DNA from: G963692885 sp964658655
GTDB taxonomy: Bacteria; Acidobacteriota; Terriglobia; Terriglobales; Acidobacteriaceae
Assembly (NCBI GenBank): GCA_964658655.1
Contig: CAZZZL010000006.1
Location: 88,702 to 152,701, forward strand
Length of the DNA: 64,000 bases
Reading direction: 5' to 3'
Both the position numbers and the translations under genes were made by a program. The notes below the pieces were generated by a model that made no database searches, had not been told where the DNA came from, and saw only the letters and a list, made by a program, of their open reading frames with translations. This document shows positions 8,291 through 17,879 of the stretch, in pieces. The first letter of the stretch is position 1. Each line of letters begins with the position of its first letter.

Positions 8291-11200
8291 TCAGAACAGG
8301 AACTTCAGGGCTAACTGCAGTTGACGGGCGCTGTTAGCAGTGCCGTTGATGGTGCCGAACTTCGCACCTGAATTGTAGTCACCGTTAGGTCCACCGAGAA
8401 CAACTTCATTCAGCAGGTTGAAGGCTTCAGCGCGGAACTCGAACTGTCGACCTTCTCCAACGGGGAACTGCCGGAAGACCGACGTATCGAAGTTCCGGTA
8501 GCCGGCACTGCGAAGAGAGTTGCGTCCGGCTGTCCCATAGGTGTAACCCTTAGGGACCGCATACGCAGCGGTATTGAACCACTCGCTTGTGCCCCGATGA
8601 CTCAGTGCATGGGGGTTGCCAATGATGTCCAAGGTTTCGTAGCTGTTTCCATTCCCGGTATTCGCAATATCACTGCTGACCTGCGGTGTGAAGGGAACAC
8701 CCGAAAAGGCAATCATGATGGTGTTGACCTGCCAGTTCCCTAGAATATAGTCGACCGCCGATTTGCCGGTGGAGAACTGCCTGCCCGGTCCAAACGGCAG
8801 CTGGTAGAGAAGGCTGCCCGAGAAATTGTTCGGGATATCGAAGCCTGCTACCGAACGACTTCCATAGGCTGCGGGGTTATAGGGATCCTGTGGGACGCCG
8901 CCTTCTGCACCGAAGAATCCATCTGTGCCTTCGTCGATGATTTTCGACCAGGTATACGCCAGGGAATACGACCAGCCATTGGTGAACCGGCGATTGAGCG
9001 AGGCTTCCAGGCCATTGAATGAACTCGCGCCAGTGGAACGGTCATACGGTGTGGGAACGATGTACGTGTAGAGGGAGCGCGACTGCGGATCCCCTGGGCC
9101 CGGCGTCAGTGCAGTATTGTAAAACCCGCCCACATCGAGTCGCTTGGTATCGCTGCCCACATAATTCAGGGTTGCAGTCGTATTGCTGGTCAGTTGTTTC
9201 TGAACGCCGAAATTGTACTGATGCGACCGCGGGTTCTTTCTGTGCGGATCGTAGAAATAATTCTGCTGCGTGAACGGAGTGAGTGAACTGGGGGCCTGGC
9301 CGCTAGTGCTGACGGACCCGAAAGGTGCCGTGTAAGAGATCGTTGGCGTAGCCGATGTTGAGCTTGGCAGGTTCAGGTTGCTGGACTGCTGCCCACCGAC
9401 ATCCGGCCACGTACCACCGGTATTTTGAATCGTCTGCAGCAAGGCAGCCCAGTTATCGTAGACAATGCCAAAGCCGCCATGAACCACAATGGTGTCGCCT
9501 ACTTTGTAGGCAAAGCCCACGCGCGGACCAAAGTTGTCATAGATGTTATGAGCGATCTTCTGATTGGATGAAACAACTACGTGCGCGGGTAGAGCACCCG
9601 ATCCGGGGATACAGGGTGCGACGTCGTTGGTTGCCGAACACGCCTGCGGGAGCTTCTGTAGAACGTAGGTTCCATTCGTGAAGTCCATATCGCCGATCGA
9701 CGGCCCACCGTGATATTGAGCCAATGAGTTCTGCCCCAGGGCAGGAATATCTGTGAGGTCATACCGCAGGCCGAAGTTCAGCGTCAGGTTTGTTGTCGCC
9801 TTCCAGGAGTCTTGTACAAAACCGTTCATCTCACCGCCTGGCCGGGTCGACGAAATTTTATTTGTTCGATAAGCACCATTGGGCACTCCGAGCAGAAACG
9901 AAGCCAGCGGCGATCCAGCATTTTTAGTATCCAAAGGTGCCGGGTCGGCAGTATTCTGTGCAGCGAAGTTTTCGCCGCCAACTGTGTTGTTACTGCCGAA
10001 ATGAATGCTCGTGTAGCTTCCGCCAAATTGCAGGGCATGGTTACCAAGCGTTTTCGACAGATGAGCGCTGTACTCATAGCCATCATTTGCATCGTTGTAT
10101 GACAAAGACTCGGACGCACCGGAATAGCCGCTGATCGATATGCCGGGGAGAATATTCACATTCTGGATCCAGTCCGCACCGAAGGTCGGTGTGAAGCCAA
10201 GCGCGCTCTGGACGCTGCTGATCGACTTCGAGAACAGTGTGTTCACGTGTTCCTGCTGCAGGATGCGGGCGAACTGTCCCTGGAGGACCAGGCTCGGACT
10301 AAACACATGGACGTAACTTCCGCCCCAATCCCTGCCAGGCAGCGAAGATGCGGTGGGTGCTCCGGGCAGGCCGCCCGAACTGCCCTCTACACTATTGATG
10401 GCGCTATAGCGGAAGAATGCTGAATCGTTGGCACCGATCTTTTCATCGATGCGGATATCCCATTCATTCTGATTCTGCGTGATGGGAGTTTTGTCCAGGG
10501 CATTGTCCCCGGAGCTGTCAATGACGGCACCTGCTTGCGGAAACGCGAATTGGGCATAGCTCACGAGTCCAGGCTTGATCAGCGCTTTCGGAATTTGATT
10601 GTTCGGAAAGGGATCTGCAATGTACTGGCCGGGATTCGCGGGATCGGGTCGCGTGGTAAATGGGTTGTAAATCGTACTCCCCCATGAGCTTTCATCGCCG
10701 CTCAATTCTGCCGCAGTCGGTACAAATAATGGCGAGTCACTTGTCTGCAGAAACCGGAACCCCTGGTAAGCGCCGAAGAAGAACGTCTTATTTCTGCCGT
10801 GGTATAGCTTTGGCAAAACCACCGGTCCGCCAACAGATCCGCCAAACTGGTTCTGGCTGAATGGGGTCTTCGCCGAAGTCGTCGGCAGGAAGTAGCTTCG
10901 CGCATCAAAAATTGCGTTTCGCGCATATTCCCATGCTGACCCATGCAGATCATTGGTGCCGGACTTGGTGTCGACATTAACGACGCCGCCGATCACCCCG
11001 CCATACTCAGCACTATCTGTGTGGGAGACGACCTTGAACTCCTGGATTGCGTCGACGATCGGCGGAACCGTATACGTACTGACGATATTGTCGAAATTGT
11101 TCATACCATCCGCCAGGAACATGTTGCTTCTGTTCCCTTGCCCATTGATGGCGGGTATGACGACATCCGCAGTAATGGGGGACGGAGTTGAAAATCCACC

Positions 11201-11752
11201 GCCTGAGTTTTGCGCGGTGTTGACTGCAGAAACACCCGGCGTAAGCGTCAACAGTTCCGTGAAGTTACGTCCATTCAGGGGCAGATCATTTGTCTGTTGC
11301 GTGCCGATCACTACACCGAGACTGGCGTTTGAGGTTTCAAGTTGCGTTGTAGCGCCTTGGACTGTGACTAAGGCGCTTTCACTCCCAACTGCGAGTGATA
11401 CATCCAACGACACAATCTGGCCTACCGTGACCGTGAGGGCTTCCACCTGTTTCGTACTGAAGCCGCTTGCAGTCGCCTTCAAGACGTACCGCCCCGGCTG
11501 CACACTTACCAACGTATAAACACCTGACTTGTTGGTGCTCGTAGTGTTTTCTACTGACGTGTCGACATTCTGAAGGACGATGCTGGCATTCGGCACAACC
11601 GCGCCACTCGGATCGCGCACGACACCGCTGATGGTTGCGGTTGAGACCTGTGCGCTTGCCGTCTGCATCTGGCATGCCCCTAAAGCAAGAGGCACCGTCA
11701 ATAACAGCAAACGGCCTGAGTTTAAACTTTTCCCCATTTCCCAACTACGCAT
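8291..11752 (-). CDS. Oar-type TonB-dependent outer-membrane receptor 1
   Basis: A receptor of about 1,153 residues for energy-dependent import of a large solute across the outer membrane. It has a signal peptide (LLLLTVPLALGACQMQTASA), then a carboxypeptidase-regulatory-like domain (SGVVRDPSGAVVPNASIVLQN, GVYTLVSVQPGRYVLKATASGF), a plug region (NDLPLNGRNFTELLTLTPGV) and a long beta-barrel ending in an aromatic residue (LQLALKFLF), as outer-membrane proteins do. The start at 11752 is chosen because GGAGG lies 7 bases before it; an upstream in-frame start at 11818 has no such site. This type is expanded in Acidobacteriota and usually accompanies glycan degradation genes. A LacI-type operator lies about 90 bp upstream. 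The substrate cannot be told from sequence; the context suggests an oligosaccharide or glycopeptide. Confidence 0.9.
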   Translation of the reverse strand: MRSWEMGKSLNSGRLLLLTVPLALGACQMQTASAQVSTATISGVVRDPSGAVVPNASIVLQNVDTSVENTTSTNKSGVYTLVSVQPGRYVLKATASGFSTKQVEALTVTVGQIVSLDVSLAVGSESALVTVQGATTQLETSNASLGVVIGTQQTNDLPLNGRNFTELLTLTPGVSAVNTAQNSGGGFSTPSPITADVVIPAINGQGNRSNMFLADGMNNFDNIVSTYTVPPIVDAIQEFKVVSHTDSAEYGGVIGGVVNVDTKSGTNDLHGSAWEYARNAIFDARSYFLPTTSAKTPFSQNQFGGSVGGPVVLPKLYHGRNKTFFFGAYQGFRFLQTSDSPLFVPTAAELSGDESSWGSTIYNPFTTRPDPANPGQYIADPFPNNQIPKALIKPGLVSYAQFAFPQAGAVIDSSGDNALDKTPITQNQNEWDIRIDEKIGANDSAFFRYSAINSVEGSSGGLPGAPTASSLPGRDWGGSYVHVFSPSLVLQGQFARILQQEHVNTLFSKSISSVQSALGFTPTFGADWIQNVNILPGISISGYSGASESLSYNDANDGYEYSAHLSKTLGNHALQFGGSYTSIHFGSNNTVGGENFAAQNTADPAPLDTKNAGSPLASFLLGVPNGAYRTNKISSTRPGGEMNGFVQDSWKATTNLTLNFGLRYDLTDIPALGQNSLAQYHGGPSIGDMDFTNGTYVLQKLPQACSATNDVAPCIPGSGALPAHVVVSSNQKIAHNIYDNFGPRVGFAYKVGDTIVVHGGFGIVYDNWAALLQTIQNTGGTWPDVGGQQSSNLNLPSSTSATPTISYTAPFGSVSTSGQAPSSLTPFTQQNYFYDPHRKNPRSHQYNFGVQKQLTSNTTATLNYVGSDTKRLDVGGFYNTALTPGPGDPQSRSLYTYIVPTPYDRSTGASSFNGLEASLNRRFTNGWSYSLAYTWSKIIDEGTDGFFGAEGGVPQDPYNPAAYGSRSVAGFDIPNNFSGSLLYQLPFGPGRQFSTGKSAVDYILGNWQVNTIMIAFSGVPFTPQVSSDIANTGNGNSYETLDIIGNPHALSHRGTSEWFNTAAYAVPKGYTYGTAGRNSLRSAGYRNFDTSVFRQFPVGEGRQFEFRAEAFNLLNEVVLGGPNGDYNSGAKFGTINGTANSARQLQLALKFLF

Positions 11753-11838
11753 AAAAGTCCTCCGAAAAAATACCAACAGGCGCCTGGCTATATGTAGCGG
11801 GACGATATTGATCTCCACCCTGCATTGTCAATGAAAAT

Positions 11839-11852
11839 CGCTAACGTAAGCG
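11839..11852. promoter_or_regulatory. LacI-type operator upstream of TonB-dependent receptor 1
   Basis: CGCTAACGTAAGCG is a 14-bp palindrome with one mismatched pair of positions and a central CG, typical of LacI-family operators. It lies about 90 bp before the receptor start. Related sites precede GH106, receptor 2, the APC permease and the second LacI gene. Confidence 0.6.
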
Positions 11853-12206
11853 CTTTAGGAAGCGTGCACCTCTTTGACAGATCTTGAGCCTGCCTGCTAA
11901 AACGCCGCATGGGCAGTAGCGCGTCGCGACAGGCCGTCTTCAGCCCCGGCAGGTATTTGAGCAGTATTGCTGTGTGTGCCGGAACAGAAGGGCTACACTG
12001 GTTTTTCTCCAGGAACGAGCCACTTTGTAGAACGCCGGAACAGGCAGGGCAACAGCAGTATGCCGCTAAACTGAGGCTTCGATACCCCTATCGGCGAAAA
12101 TCTCGACATGACACAAGACCGATTTGTCTTAGAGGCCGGGGCGTTGAGGTGCCCATCGACCGTGGCGCAAAAAGACGCCTTCTCGCACCCTGCAAAGCCA
12201 TTGAAG

Positions 12207-13937
12207 ATGTCGAGTGGGCCGCCGACCCTGCGCATTCGTGCATGCCTGTTGGCAGCGATGATCACAGGAAGCACACAGGCGGCCACGTTCGCTCAGCGGC
12301 CTGCGAGTTGCATCGCCACACCCGCTCTTGAGCAGGCAGTCGAGTTGCAGCATTCCGTTCCGGCCCTTGACTCGCTCGGTGAATATTTCGTTCAACATAA
12401 CCAGGTCGACTGCGCTGTTTTCTATTTTGAAAAAGCACTTCAAATTGGACCCGCTTCCTGGGAAACGCAATACGACCTTGGGATAGCCTTACTTAAAGGT
12501 GGGCATGATGCTGAAGCTGTACCACACCTCCGGGAGGCACTGCAGATAAAGCCTGGAAACGCCGCTATTTCTATGGCCCTGGGATCGGCTTTCGATCGCT
12601 TGCATGATCCTGAGAATGCGATTGATCAATATGAGCTGGTATTGAAAGCTGACCCGCAATCAGTCCCGGCATTGACGGCAGTCGGTAAGGAACTGATTGC
12701 CGAAAAACGCTACAACGCCGCGATCAATTTGCTCCAGACTTCCAGAGACGATGGGGTCCAACGATTATTGGCCGATGCTTACAGAAAAAACGATGACCTT
12801 CAAAGAGCGGCTGGGACGCTCCAATCTATACTTGTCCGCAATCCTGAGGATTTTCTGGCGCATGTCGATCTGGGCGAAGTTCTTCAGCAGCAGGGAGATT
12901 ATGGCAGCGCGGCCCAGCAATTTAAACAGGCCCTGGACCTTAATCCTTCGAGCGAATACGCGTGTATTTCCTATCTGAACGCCGAAGTCGTTCTTCAGCA
13001 GTACGCTTCTGCTCATCCGCTTGCGGCAGAACTCTTACGCAAGAAGCCGCATGATTTTGACGTTGTGTATATCAACGGACTCATTGAACGAAACATCAAC
13101 GATGATGGGGCCGCAGAGACCAACCTGCGGGAAGCTGTCAGATTGAATCCAGAGAGTTACGAGGCGAACTATACGCTTGGCTTCGTGCTGGAAAGACGCG
13201 CCAAGACAGCACAGGCGGTTGAAAAATTGCAAGTGGCGATGCGGCTGCGTCCCCAGTCGACTGAGGCGCGTTTTCAGCTGGGTAAGGCGCTTCGTTCTCT
13301 GGGAAGGATTGACGAAGCTCAACAGCAGTTCGCCATCCTGCAACAACAAAAACAGGAAGATGCCCGTAAGTTGCTGGCTCGCGAACGGGCCGACGTGGGA
13401 GAGCAGGCGCTTAAGGCTGGCGACATTTCAAAAGCCATCGACCTGTACCGTGAGGCGATCAACCAGGATCCGAAGAATGCTTATTTCTACTACAGCCTGG
13501 CGCTGGTGCTCGATAGAAGAGGAGAGTTGCAGGGCGAGCGCGAGGCACTGCAGAAATGTATCGAGCGCAATTTTAAGTTCGCACCCGCGCACAACCAGCT
13601 CGGTTATCTTGACATGCAAAGCGGTGATTTTACGGGAGCAGAGGTTCAGTTCAAGACAAGCACCGACATCGATCCGCAATACGCTGAAGCAAGCAACAAC
13701 CTGGGCGTACTCTATGGAAAGCTTGGGAGGGCAGCAGAAGCGAAGCACTTATTTCTGCGAGCCGTTGAGGATAATCCTGGTTATGCGCAGGCGTATGTAA
13801 ACCTAGCTCTGGTACTGGCTAGCGAATCAAAATTCGCCGAGGCTGATGTCGCCTTGAGAACTGCATTGAAGCTCGCACCACTTGACCCATCAGCGCTCAG
13901 GGTGCAGAAGCTCGTCGAGACACAGCTTAAGCATTAG
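12207..13937 (+). CDS. exported tetratricopeptide-repeat (TPR) protein
   Basis: About 576 residues, almost wholly TPR repeats (AxxxLGxALxxxGxxxEA pattern; clear copies include WETQYDLGIALLKGGHDAEA, FLAHVDLGEVLQQQGDYGSA, YAEASNNLGVLYGKLGRAAEA). These stack into a superhelix for protein-protein contacts. The reading frame is open from an ATG at 12108, but a start at 12207 puts a signal-like segment (RIRACLLAAMITGSTQAATFA) at the N-terminus, so 12207 is preferred; neither start has a strong ribosome binding site. It is divergent from receptor 1 and upstream of the first LacI gene. Many glycan loci in this phylum carry a similar TPR gene, but its role is unknown. No catalytic domain is visible. 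Confidence 0.75.
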   Translation: MSSGPPTLRIRACLLAAMITGSTQAATFAQRPASCIATPALEQAVELQHSVPALDSLGEYFVQHNQVDCAVFYFEKALQIGPASWETQYDLGIALLKGGHDAEAVPHLREALQIKPGNAAISMALGSAFDRLHDPENAIDQYELVLKADPQSVPALTAVGKELIAEKRYNAAINLLQTSRDDGVQRLLADAYRKNDDLQRAAGTLQSILVRNPEDFLAHVDLGEVLQQQGDYGSAAQQFKQALDLNPSSEYACISYLNAEVVLQQYASAHPLAAELLRKKPHDFDVVYINGLIERNINDDGAAETNLREAVRLNPESYEANYTLGFVLERRAKTAQAVEKLQVAMRLRPQSTEARFQLGKALRSLGRIDEAQQQFAILQQQKQEDARKLLARERADVGEQALKAGDISKAIDLYREAINQDPKNAYFYYSLALVLDRRGELQGEREALQKCIERNFKFAPAHNQLGYLDMQSGDFTGAEVQFKTSTDIDPQYAEASNNLGVLYGKLGRAAEAKHLFLRAVEDNPGYAQAYVNLALVLASESKFAEADVALRTALKLAPLDPSALRVQKLVETQLKH

Positions 13938-14126
13938 TCTCTCTTCGCTGTGATTGAAAGCCCGATTGTTTGCCGGGGGTCGAAGGCGCGGCTTATCGCC
14001 GCTGCCAGGCAGACGCGGAGCAACCCGTCAATCTTCTCTTCCTCCTCCGATGCGTAGAAACAAGGCGACCGTCGTCAGCATAGGATTCTTTAGTATGAAT
14101 GCGCGCGGCTTGATTTACACTGCCGT

Positions 14127-15185
14127 ATGCCCGTACGGATGAAGGATATTGCTGCCGACCTGGGACTTTCCATGGTCACCATCTCTAAAGTGCTGCATGG
14201 TCATCCCGATATTGGTGAGGAGACCCGCCAGCGCGTTCTGAAACGCGTCAAAGAATTGCATTATCAACCGAACGTGGCAGCGCGCAGCCTGGTCACCGGT
14301 CGTAGTTATCTCATTGGCCTGGTGGTTCCTGACCTGTTGCACCCGTTTTTCGCGGAGGTTGCCAAGTCGCTTGCCCAGGCGTTGCGCAAACGCGGATACT
14401 CACTCATCATCGCGTCTTCGGAGGAGGACCCGGAGATCGAGGAGCAGGAGATCGAGCACATGGTGGCGCGGCGCCTCGATGGACTGGTGATCGCTGCCGC
14501 CACAACTTCGCACGCGCTCTTTGACCGGCTTGACAAGGAGCAGCAGGTGTATGTGCTCATCGATCGCAGCTTTGCCGGCCTGTCCGCGAATTATGTAGGG
14601 GTGGACGACATTGCTGCCGGAGCCATGGCCACGCAGCATCTGATCGATAGCGGCTGTACGCGCATCGCCCACATTCGCGGGCGTGACGACAGTACAGGCA
14701 CGCAGCGCCTGGAAGGCTACCGCAGGGCCATGACCGCCGCGGGCAGAGTCATTTCGGAAAAGCACATCATTCTGCGCGAGACCGTGGATACGGAAAGCCG
14801 GCTGCAGGGGTACGAGGCTATGCAGCGCCTGCTTGCGATCAAGCCGCGGCCCGACGGAGTCTTCTGCTACAACGACCCTATGGCTATCGGTGCGATGGAT
14901 GCCGTTCTGAACGCCGGCCTCAGGATTCCGGAAGACATCGCCATCATTGGTTGTGGCAATCTGCACTATGATGACTCGCTGCGGGTCCCGTTGTCGAGCA
15001 TAGATCAGCAGAGCAGGATCATTGGCGAACGCGCCGGCAAACTCATCCTGAACGTCATTGAATCCAGAACTCGACCGAGGTCGAAAAGCGTCGTGCTCGA
15101 ACCACAACTAGTGGCACGAGCATCCTCCGCGCGTCCCCGGGTAAAGAAAGCACTGCGCAAAACACTGAGAGACAAACTGCGATAA
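14127..15185 (+). CDS. LacI-family transcriptional regulator 1
   Basis: A 352-residue LacI/GalR repressor. An N-terminal helix-turn-helix and hinge (MKDIAADLGLSMVTISKVLHG, then QPNVAARSLVTG) is followed by a periplasmic-binding-protein-like sensor domain (LIGLVVPDLLHPFFAEVAKSL, then FCYNDPMAIGAMDAVLNAGL, then VPLSSIDQQ). Such proteins bind short central-CG palindromes and let go when a sugar binds. It starts at ATG 14127 or at the second Met at 14139. It is closely similar to the second LacI protein in this window (same ARSLVTG and PDLLxPFFAExAKS segments), so the two may be paralogues sharing related operators. It follows the TPR gene and precedes the convergent sugar dehydrogenase. Confidence 0.9.
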   Translation: MPVRMKDIAADLGLSMVTISKVLHGHPDIGEETRQRVLKRVKELHYQPNVAARSLVTGRSYLIGLVVPDLLHPFFAEVAKSLAQALRKRGYSLIIASSEEDPEIEEQEIEHMVARRLDGLVIAAATTSHALFDRLDKEQQVYVLIDRSFAGLSANYVGVDDIAAGAMATQHLIDSGCTRIAHIRGRDDSTGTQRLEGYRRAMTAAGRVISEKHIILRETVDTESRLQGYEAMQRLLAIKPRPDGVFCYNDPMAIGAMDAVLNAGLRIPEDIAIIGCGNLHYDDSLRVPLSSIDQQSRIIGERAGKLILNVIESRTRPRSKSVVLEPQLVARASSARPRVKKALRKTLRDKLR

Positions 15186-15327
15186 GTGTCAGCGCCGGGT
15201 CCAGACTAGGAGCATTTTCGTACAGAGTGTAGTGTTTCCGGAAGCACGCAACCTGGCGTTACCTTGAAGAAAAGCCAGCCAAATGTCCCTCTCTCTCTCT
15301 TTGCAGAATATTTACAGTGCAAATGCT

Positions 15328-16338
15328 CTAGTCGAGTCGGATCATGATCTTGGAGAAGTTAGCGGGCTCGCGACTCCATGCGGTAAGCGACTCTGCCGCA
15401 GCAGCCAACGGTATTTCCAATGAAACCGCTTCATTCACCGGAAACCTTCCCTGCTCGAGCATCCGGATCACTGCGAAGAAATCCTCCGGCAATGCGTTTC
15501 TCGATCCTAGAATGTCCAACTCTTTCTGTACGAAGAGCCTTGTCTCGTAGGCCACCGGCTCTTTCGTGTAGCCGATATACACGACGCGTCCGGTAAAGGC
15601 GACTTCTTCGACTGCTGCGCGAAAAGTGTCCGGCAGCCCGATGGCTTCAATCACTACATCCGGGCCATGACCTTCCGTGATCTGCTTCAAGCGGTCGCGC
15701 ATCGACTCCCGCGCAGTATTGATGATGTCCGTTGCACCGGCTTTTTGCGCAATCTGTAACTTGTCATCATTGACATCGATGGCAATGGTCCTGGCACCGC
15801 GAAAAGCGGAGGCAGCCACGGCGCCCAAACCCACGCCACCGCAACCGATGATGGCAACCGCATCCTCGGCGCTCACGCGGCCGCGCGCTACTGCATGAAA
15901 GCCGACAGTCAATGGTTCCACCAGGCACAGCTCTTTCAGCGAGAGGTTAGCCGGGTAGAGTTTTTCCGGTGGCATGGCAATGAATTCGGTCAATGCTCCA
16001 TCTCTTTGTACGCCAAGCGTCTCATTGAATTGGCACGCGTTCGGACGTCCGCGACGGCAGGACATGCATTTGCCGCAGCTGGTGTACGGCGAGAGGGTGA
16101 CGTTGGTGCCAATCGCCAGTTGCGGATTACCCGTCGACTCTACGACGGTCGCAGCCACTTCATGACCGAGAATGCGCGGATACACCACCATGGGATTCCT
16201 GCCGCGATAGCTGTTGAGATCGCTTCCGCACAGACCAATGCGCTTGACCTGCAAGAGCACGTCGCCCGGCACCCGCCTGGGTAAGGGCACGTCCTTGATC
16301 ACGACTTCGCCCGGTTGCAGCATTACGAGTGCTTGCAT
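15328..16338 (-). CDS. zinc-dependent alcohol/polyol dehydrogenase (MDR family)
   Basis: A 336-residue medium-chain dehydrogenase. Catalytic-zinc ligands are seen in GLCGSDLNSYRG and GHEVAATVV, the structural-zinc cysteines in CGKCMSCRRGRPNAC, and the NAD-binding motif in GCGGVGLGAVAAS. It resembles sorbitol/threonine-type dehydrogenases that oxidise a secondary alcohol of a sugar acid or polyol. With the neighbouring aldo-keto reductase it could oxidise fucose- or rhamnose-derived intermediates inside the cell. It is transcribed leftward about 110 bp after the aldo-keto reductase gene, in the same direction. GGAGAG precedes the ATG. Confidence 0.85.
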   Translation of the reverse strand: MQALVMLQPGEVVIKDVPLPRRVPGDVLLQVKRIGLCGSDLNSYRGRNPMVVYPRILGHEVAATVVESTGNPQLAIGTNVTLSPYTSCGKCMSCRRGRPNACQFNETLGVQRDGALTEFIAMPPEKLYPANLSLKELCLVEPLTVGFHAVARGRVSAEDAVAIIGCGGVGLGAVAASAFRGARTIAIDVNDDKLQIAQKAGATDIINTARESMRDRLKQITEGHGPDVVIEAIGLPDTFRAAVEEVAFTGRVVYIGYTKEPVAYETRLFVQKELDILGSRNALPEDFFAVIRMLEQGRFPVNEAVSLEIPLAAAAESLTAWSREPANFSKIMIRLD

Positions 16339-16452
16339 TCATCTCTCCTTTACTTCTTACTTCGATCATCGCCCACGCTGTGGGCCTTCTGCAGGTACTG
16401 AAACTTATAACGCCCTCCGAAGCATGGCAAGGGCGCGCCCCTTGCCGTGTTT

Positions 16453-17385
16453 TCAGTCTGCATTCTCGAGGCGGCCCGAGCGCCAGACGATATTACGATC
16501 GGGCTCCAGTGCCGCAAGCACTTCCGCGATCAGACTGGAGTCGTCTGCAGACTCGAGTGCGCTAACGTTCTCCAATACCTGCTGCTGCGTAGCCATACCG
16601 ACCAGCGTGCTGGCCACGTTGGGATGGGCAACGCAGAAACGCAGTGCCAGCTCCGGTAGCCGTGCGCCGCTTGTTCTCGCAACATGCAAAGCGCGGCGAG
16701 CAGCTGACTGGACGGCTGGTGGGGCGGGGTGCCATGATGGCGGGCCTGTTTCTGTCAAGAGTCCCATGTGCAGGGGCGACGCATTGATAAGACCAATTCC
16801 CATCTTCTCCACCAAGGGCACAAGGATCGCGTCCATGTCAGTGATCAATAAGTTCGACCGGCAGTAAGTCAGGATCGAATCAACGGGAAAGGCGTTGGCA
16901 ATGCGCGCGAGTGTTTTAAGGGAGTATCCAGTGATACCGACATGCCGGGCTTTGCCTTGCTCCTGCAGGCGGCGCAACGTTGGCAAAGTCTCATTGATAA
17001 TCTGGTGGACGTCCCCAAACTCGACGTCGTGCACCTGCAGAAGATCCACATAGTCCGTTCGCAGTCTGGTCAAAGATGCTTCCAGCCCAAGGCTTATGGC
17101 ACCTGCCGAAAAATCAAATTCGTCCGGACCATAGCGACCGCACTTGGTGGCAAGTAGAATTTTCTCGCGCTTTCCGTCCAGAGCCTCGCCCAGCCGAAAC
17201 TCTGCGAGCGTGTTCCCATAGTAAGGAGACACGTCGAAGAAATTGATTCCCAACTCAATAGCAAGATGTACAGCACGCATAGATTCCAAGGAGTCGGTTG
17301 TTTCAAAGACATTTCCCAAAGGAGACGCGCCAAAGCCGATCGTGGATAGATGCAAATCGGTTTGGCCTAATCTACGGTGACGCAT
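16453..17385 (-). CDS. aldo-keto reductase, L-galactose/L-fucose dehydrogenase-like
   Basis: About 310 residues, a full-length aldo-keto reductase. Start region MRHRRLGQTDLHLSTIGFGA; the catalytic Asp and Tyr are in NFFDVSPYYGNTLAE, the Lys in ILLATKCGRYG and the His in LLQVHDVEFGD. The layout follows the L-galactose dehydrogenase / D-threo-aldose dehydrogenase subgroup, whose bacterial members oxidise L-fucose to its lactone. That would fit next to alpha-L-fucosidase genes, but the substrate is inferred from context. The start at 17385 is chosen for the AAGGA 8 bases upstream; an in-frame start at 17463 would add 26 unsupported residues. The shared 14-bp motif lies about 120 bp upstream. Confidence 0.82.
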   Translation of the reverse strand: MRHRRLGQTDLHLSTIGFGASPLGNVFETTDSLESMRAVHLAIELGINFFDVSPYYGNTLAEFRLGEALDGKREKILLATKCGRYGPDEFDFSAGAISLGLEASLTRLRTDYVDLLQVHDVEFGDVHQIINETLPTLRRLQEQGKARHVGITGYSLKTLARIANAFPVDSILTYCRSNLLITDMDAILVPLVEKMGIGLINASPLHMGLLTETGPPSWHPAPPAVQSAARRALHVARTSGARLPELALRFCVAHPNVASTLVGMATQQQVLENVSALESADDSSLIAEVLAALEPDRNIVWRSGRLENAD

Positions 17386-17504
17386 GACACCCGTCCTTAA
17401 AGTTTGATGTTCATGGCTGCCAAGAAAAGCGATCGCCTGGGCCGTCCTGGGTACGAAAATCATGTTTGAAAGAATCTGTCGTCAATCTGAACAATAAGCG
17501 GTAT

Positions 17505-17518
17505 CGGTACAGTAAACG
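17505..17518. promoter_or_regulatory. 14-bp motif shared with 8079-8092 and 38924-38937
   Basis: CGGTACAGTAAACG on the plus strand, the reverse complement form of CGTTTACTGTACCG. It lies about 120 bp ahead of the leftward aldo-keto reductase. Flanking bases also match partly (a GGTATCG precedes it). Confidence 0.45.
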
Positions 17519-17659
17519 GTTAAATTCTCCGGCGCAAGAATGGTAAGGATATGCTTCAGTCGAGCCGTCGTGAACCGAAAGCCGAGAGGTCGATGTCGGC
17601 GACGGTGGAAGGAGGAGGCTGTTGAAATGGTGGACATCCAGACTTATGTACCGCTATAG

Positions 17660-17670
17660 TTAGCGCTTAA
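17660..17670. promoter_or_regulatory. LacI-like operator upstream of the GH106-GH78-GH29 run
   Basis: TTAGCGCTTAA, a near-palindrome centred on GCGC, about 210 bp upstream of the GH106 start. It resembles the central-CG sites near the receptors and the permease but is the weakest of the set. Confidence 0.4.
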
Positions 17671-17879
17671 TGTCATTTTGATCCTAGTAGTCTCCTCGGC
17701 GCACGCAGTCTTCCAGCCTTTCTGCATGACTGTATCAACATCGAACATGCATTGCATCAGCTTTGAGGGCAGGTTACGTCGAGGACCAGAGACCGATATT
17801 CATTCGTTATCGGAGCATAGAGTAGTATCCGCCCCGATCCGGACGAATGACCTGATGCTGGGTAGAGGGAGCTTTTGTC

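Larger units (their letters stand above)
17386..17879. other. divergent promoter region between the aldo-keto reductase and GH106 genes
   Basis: Holds two candidate control sites: the CGGTACAGTAAACG motif (17505-17518), nearer the leftward reductase, and a TTAGCGCTTAA palindrome (17660-17670), nearer the rightward GH106 gene. No gene is seen. Confidence 0.5.

Noticed and set aside
15280..15305. CT-rich run after the first LacI gene (CTCTCTCTCTCT)
   Set aside because: A short low-complexity stretch with no visible role in a start, stop or promoter.
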